Assembly: GCA_911728435.2 (NCBI GenBank)
Contig: OU452212.1
Span: forward strand, 1,928,563-1,992,562
Direction of reading: 5' to 3'
Length of the DNA: 64,000 bases
Origin: Apoderus coryli
Taxonomy: Eukaryota; Arthropoda; Insecta; Coleoptera; Attelabidae
The notes beneath the pieces were generated by a model, which saw only the letters and a list, made by a program, of their open reading frames with translations, searched no databases and was not told the DNA's origin. Each line of letters opens with the position of its first letter. Positions within the stretch are counted from its first letter, which is position 1. Both the position numbers and the translations under genes were made by a program. Shown here piece by piece: positions 60,468 to 64,000 of the stretch.

Positions 60468-61440
60468 CCTTACACATCTTTTGGCATTTTAAAAAATAAG
60501 GTCAATTCTTTTAAATTTTTCCGAAAGAAATGTAAATTTTGACAGGCCAGGAAAGTCACCTATTGACTCGTGCATTTATTTGAGCTTTCGTCAAATTGTG
60601 TGGGAATCAACTCAATGGGCCTCTGCGTATTATAAAAAACGTCCTCTGACGGAAAAAGGCAAGCCATCGTATATATCTATTTATGATTTAGTTTATTAGG
60701 AAAAATACCATTAACAATAAAAATATCAACAACAGATTATGTTTCAAGGAAAACTAGATCATTATCCAATAAATATATCTGCAAAGTCGGTAGCTATAAT
60801 TTTAATTACTATAAATGAAAGACAATCTAAGGAATCAAATAATAATATACGGAATCATAACAAACTAGAGTAGAATTGTCATGCAATATGTCATTACGCA
60901 ATAACCCATTATTACGTGATAAATGATTATTAAAATAATTATCAACGGTGTTTTTACTATTATTATTATACGACTTGTTTAAGGTATTTACTTATTTAGT
61001 AAAATTTCTCGTTTTTACGTCTTAATCCTTTATGTAATACCTATTAGATCGATATAATCTTACAGCTGGACGGAAATACCACTCTTAGAATGTCTTTGTT
61101 ACTTTTGTAAAAACGGAAATTGGAGACCGCATAACATATTGTTATCTATATAAGAGCAAAGACATTGAATGAAAATGAAAATACTCTGTTAGTTGCCAAT
61201 TAAGTCTTGTATGGTCAAGAAAGTTTGCCACTAGTAGGTATACAGAATGGTCCAATGAAATCGAAACAGAGGCCTTGTCGAGCATGTAATGTTACCGGCA
61301 AAATTATTCCCGTACCATTGTTGAATCCTTCATGGTATACCATAATATATTGTCACACCCACAGATCTAGAAAAGGGAGTTTCTAGATCTGTGGGTACAC
61401 CCGATATATTTGATGAAGTACAAATTTTTATGCATTGTAT
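60468..61440. other. Gene-free stretch between hAT and Jockey-like elements
   Basis: AT-rich sequence without recognisable coding content except the 34-bp nano-element at 61360-61393. The bases just before 61443 are the 3' flank of the Jockey-like insertion. Confidence 0.5.
61360..61393. mobile_element. 34-bp palindromic nano-element, copy 3
   Basis: Arms CACAGATCTAGAAA and complement around a short GGGAG-containing centre. The flanking octamers GTCACACC and GGTACACC agree at 6 of 8 positions, as expected for an aged duplication. Confidence 0.6.
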
Positions 61441-61442
61441 TT

Positions 61443-64000
61443 AATAATAATAATAATAATAATAATAACTCTTTATTGTCTAACAGGTGACAACCCAATT
61501 ACAAGACAAACCGCTATGAATATAACATTATATAGTAAATACAAATAATAATAATAAATTTACAAAAGTAATAAACTGAAGGTGACAGTAGCAAAAATAC
61601 AATACAAACATATAGGATCGTATGGATATATTTCACTGAGCAAGTACATGGAATCTATTGAATCATTTCCCTCAGAACATTCCTCAAATCACGCTTAAAT
61701 CTGTTGGGATTCTCATTGAAGTAATTAATGCTAGTATAGATAGAATAAGTATTACAGAAATTACATGCTTTGAAGATGGGAGCTCGTGTTTCATAATTTG
61801 CGTGCACCGGAGGTACTCTGAAGAGATAGGCACTTCTCGAATTGAACTGCGGAATATTAAACCGCAACATCTCCAACAATTGCGAACAGTCTATAAGACC
61901 ATTAATCAGACCAAATATAAAACACTGAGAGGAAAAATGCCTACGCATCTCCAGCGATTGAAAATCAAATCTCTCCAATAGCAAACGATGGTCGTATCCC
62001 CGGGCAGGAAACCGACCATCAATCTTGAAGGCTAGTCGTTTCAGGAATTTTCGTTGAACATTTTCGAGAGAGTTAACATAAACTCCATATATTGGAGACC
62101 AAGCAATGGCAGCATATTCAAGTCTTGATCTTACCATTGCGTTGTACAACACTATAAGACAATCAGTATTGTTAAATGAGTTCGTGGTTCTAAAAATGAA
62201 TCCCAGACATTTGAGCGCCCTTTTCTTTGTTTCGGAAACATGATAATTAAAAGTTAATTCGCTATCAATGAACACACCAAGATCCTTAATAACAGTGCAT
62301 TCATCAAGAGCAGCGCCAGAAAGTCTGTAATTGTAAGAAACAGTGCGGCGTCTTCTTGTGTATGTTATATATTTGCATTTATCGACGTTTAAATAAAGCT
62401 TATTCACAGTACACCAATCCTCAAGCATATTTAGATCTCTCTGTAGTACATCACTGTCATCTTCGGAGTGAACAGCTCTGAACAGTTTAAGATCATCTGC
62501 GAAAAGTAAATAATTGCTAGAAAGGTGCGTTCCTATGTCATTAACGAATATTGCAAATAACAGGGGGGCTAGGTTACTACCTTGGGGAGCGCCACTTGTG
62601 GCCAAGTAAGAATGAGACTTAAAACCACTGTATTGCACGAAGTGCATACGTCGATTCAAATATGATTCAAAAAATGAAATTAAAGACTCCTGGAAGCCAA
62701 AGTGAAGCATCTTTCGTAGTAGTATATTATGGTCTATTTTATCGAATGCTTTAGAGAAGTCTGTATAGATTGTATCGACCTGAAGACCCTTGCCCATTAT
62801 AGGATACACTTGTTGTAGGAAAGCGACAAGATTTGTGACAGTTGATCTCTTGTGGAAAAACCCGTGCTGCTGAGGTATTATACGATTCTTTATTTGGTTA
62901 AAGATCTTGTCATAAATAATCGATTCAAACACCTTTGAGAAATTTGATAAAATTGAAATGGGTCGATAGTTTTCTATCCTATTAATGTCCCCGGATTTAT
63001 GCACAGGACATACACGTGCCGTCTTCCAGAGGTCTGGAAACGTTTGACGTTGTAGGGATATATTGAAAATAATGTATAAAGGCTGTGCCAAAACATACGC
63101 ACAGTCTTTTAGTATAAAAGCGGGGATTCTATCGACACCAGATGTCATTTTCGGTTTTAGTTTTTGTAGTGCTCGTCTAACCTCGTCCTCACTAATCAAT
63201 CCAAGAGACACCAAGTCACCACCATCCTGTGATTCTATAGTGACGTCAGCATTTGATGGCATATAAACACTTTCGAAAAAAGTTGCAAAAGCATTGACTA
63301 TTTCTTGTGGCTCAGAAATGTAAGCCTCCGTTGCAACCCTCATTGAACCCGGTATTCTGGACTTGCGTTTTTTGTTTTGAATGTACTTCCACAGGTGCTG
63401 TGGATCATTTTTAATTGAATTTTGAACCTCACTCAGATATTCACCATATGCGATATTAATTTTTTGTTTCACTTGTATTCTTAGCTGCTTAAACATACTA
63501 AGATAGTACTGAGATTCTGTTTCTTTCCATTTTTGCAGATATTTTGACTTATTTTTAATATCCTGAATGAGATGCTGCGGATACCAAAACGGATACGAAT
63601 ATTTTCTCACACGACCTGCGAAAGTGGGCACACATCTATCAAATATGGATTCCAATTCATCATGAAATCGACACACAGCCTCGTTTATATCATTGATGTT
63701 GCTTAAAAATGACCAATCACATGACAGAATTTCATCATATAACAGAACATAGTTTGCCTTTCTGAAATTATACTCTTTATATCCATGATTTAATTTAAAG
63801 TTCATACGTGGTACATCCGCCGCAGTCAGAAAAGACACTTGGAGGGTAGGGTGGTATGCATCTTCATTTACCAGAGCCAGCGCAGGCTGAACATCACAGA
63901 TCAGACTCGACATTACAAGGTCCAATAACTTGTTATATTGATTATATACAAAATTATATTGAGATAAGTTAAATAGTGACATAAACTCATTTACCGCCGC
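61443..64000 (-). mobile_element. Jockey-like non-LTR retrotransposon with (TTA)n tail, 5' end beyond window
   Basis: Reading the minus strand, the ORF is followed by a roughly 180-bp 3' UTR with AATAAA and then a TTA-repeat tail (61443-61471). The same 3' UTR and tail occur at 10675-10870, which defines the element's 3' end. The insertion flank on the 5' side is not in the window. Confidence 0.85.
61655..64000 (-). CDS. Jockey-like non-LTR ORF2, runs off the window edge
   Basis: At least 775 aa remain open, and the frame continues through the right edge of the window. Visible parts are the end of the endonuclease, then the reverse transcriptase with [57 protein letters not shown] (about residue 495) and [13 protein letters not shown], then the thumb and C-terminus. 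There is no RNase H. No stops occur, so this copy is young. Its 3' part is nearly identical to the truncated copy at 10675-11742. Confidence 0.88.
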   Translation of the reverse strand, partial: AAVNEFMSLFNLSQYNFVYNQYNKLLDLVMSSLICDVQPALALVNEDAYHPTLQVSFLTAADVPRMNFKLNHGYKEYNFRKANYVLLYDEILSCDWSFLSNINDINEAVCRFHDELESIFDRCVPTFAGRVRKYSYPFWYPQHLIQDIKNKSKYLQKWKETESQYYLSMFKQLRIQVKQKINIAYGEYLSEVQNSIKNDPQHLWKYIQNKKRKSRIPGSMRVATEAYISEPQEIVNAFATFFESVYMPSNADVTIESQDGGDLVSLGLISEDEVRRALQKLKPKMTSGVDRIPAFILKDCAYVLAQPLYIIFNISLQRQTFPDLWKTARVCPVHKSGDINRIENYRPISILSNFSKVFESIIYDKIFNQIKNRIIPQQHGFFHKRSTVTNLVAFLQQVYPIMGKGLQVDTIYTDFSKAFDKIDHNILLRKMLHFGFQESLISFFESYLNRRMHFVQYSGFKSHSYLATSGAPQGSNLAPLLFAIFVNDIGTHLSSNYLLFADDLKLFRAVHSEDDSDVLQRDLNMLEDWCTVNKLYLNVDKCKYITYTRRRRTVSYNYRLSGAALDECTVIKDLGVFIDSELTFNYHVSETKKRALKCLGFIFRTTNSFNNTDCLIVLYNAMVRSRLEYAAIAWSPIYGVYVNSLENVQRKFLKRLAFKIDGRFPARGYDHRLLLERFDFQSLEMRRHFSSQCFIFGLINGLIDCSQLLEMLRFNIPQFNSRSAYLFRVPPVHANYETRAPIFKACNFCNTYSIYTSINYFNENPNRFKRDLRNVLREMIQ

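Noticed and set aside
1..64000. CRISPR arrays, bacterial operons, rRNA genes
   Set aside because: No spaced direct repeats, Shine-Dalgarno-linked gene strings or rRNA-like sequence were seen. The genes are intron-containing and eukaryotic.

Overview
The window looks like an AT-rich insect nuclear genome. GT-AG introns split the genes, non-LTR retrotransposons of several clades are abundant, and DNA transposon debris is dense. A beetle is my guess from the repeat style; nothing here proves the order. I found three host genes and assembled them exon by exon. Intergenic space and introns are packed with mobile-element remains.

Layout. 1-8.6 kb is noncoding: a 240-bp tandem duplication, a 56-bp doublet, a palindrome-rich foldback element (1.83-3.71 kb), a hammerhead-like motif and a second foldback (6.75-7.30 kb). 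8.76-10.05 kb is a decayed non-LTR element. 10.55-21.76 kb, minus strand, is a complete nine-exon PiT/SLC20 sodium-phosphate cotransporter (578 codons plus stop, all phases consistent). Its introns hold at least four retrotransposon fragments, one ending about 24 bp from a splice acceptor. 21.84-22.92 kb is another dead RT. 24.38-29.62 kb is a full-length non-LTR element with two intact ORFs, a poly(A) tail and matching target-site duplications. 29.80-32.17 kb is an inverted-repeat DNA transposon with DUF4817/DDE transposase debris. 33.21-33.39 kb is an inverted, broken copy of the start of DCTN3. 34.30-35.41 kb is a PIF/Harbinger-like remnant with a 454-bp MITE nested in it.

35.78-37.13 kb, plus strand, is dynactin subunit 3 (189 aa, two coding exons). 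40.59-54.50 kb, minus strand, is the 3' part (11 exons, 1881 aa seen) of a large mosaic protein. It carries a SEA domain with the GSVVV self-cleavage motif, an EGF-like module, a long Glu/Pro/Ser/Thr-rich mucin-like region, five LDLa repeats, an SRCR domain and a trypsin-like domain whose catalytic His and Ser are replaced. It is therefore a non-catalytic serine protease homolog. Its introns contain a hAT fragment, a decayed copy of part of its own giant exon, an RNase H retroelement tail and a 1.7-kb foldback element.

55-64 kb is almost purely nested mobile DNA: RT tails, a DDE transposon interrupted by a non-LTR element with a 16-bp duplication, a hAT element with an 8-bp duplication, and a nearly intact Jockey-like ORF running off the right edge.

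The most unusual observations are two. First, three tiny (25-34 bp) palindromes sharing CACAGATCTAG arms, two of them with perfect 8-bp target duplications, look like miniature transposons reduced to little more than their ends. Second, three dispersed hairpins share a hammerhead-ribozyme-like core, and their stem sequences differ while pairing is kept.
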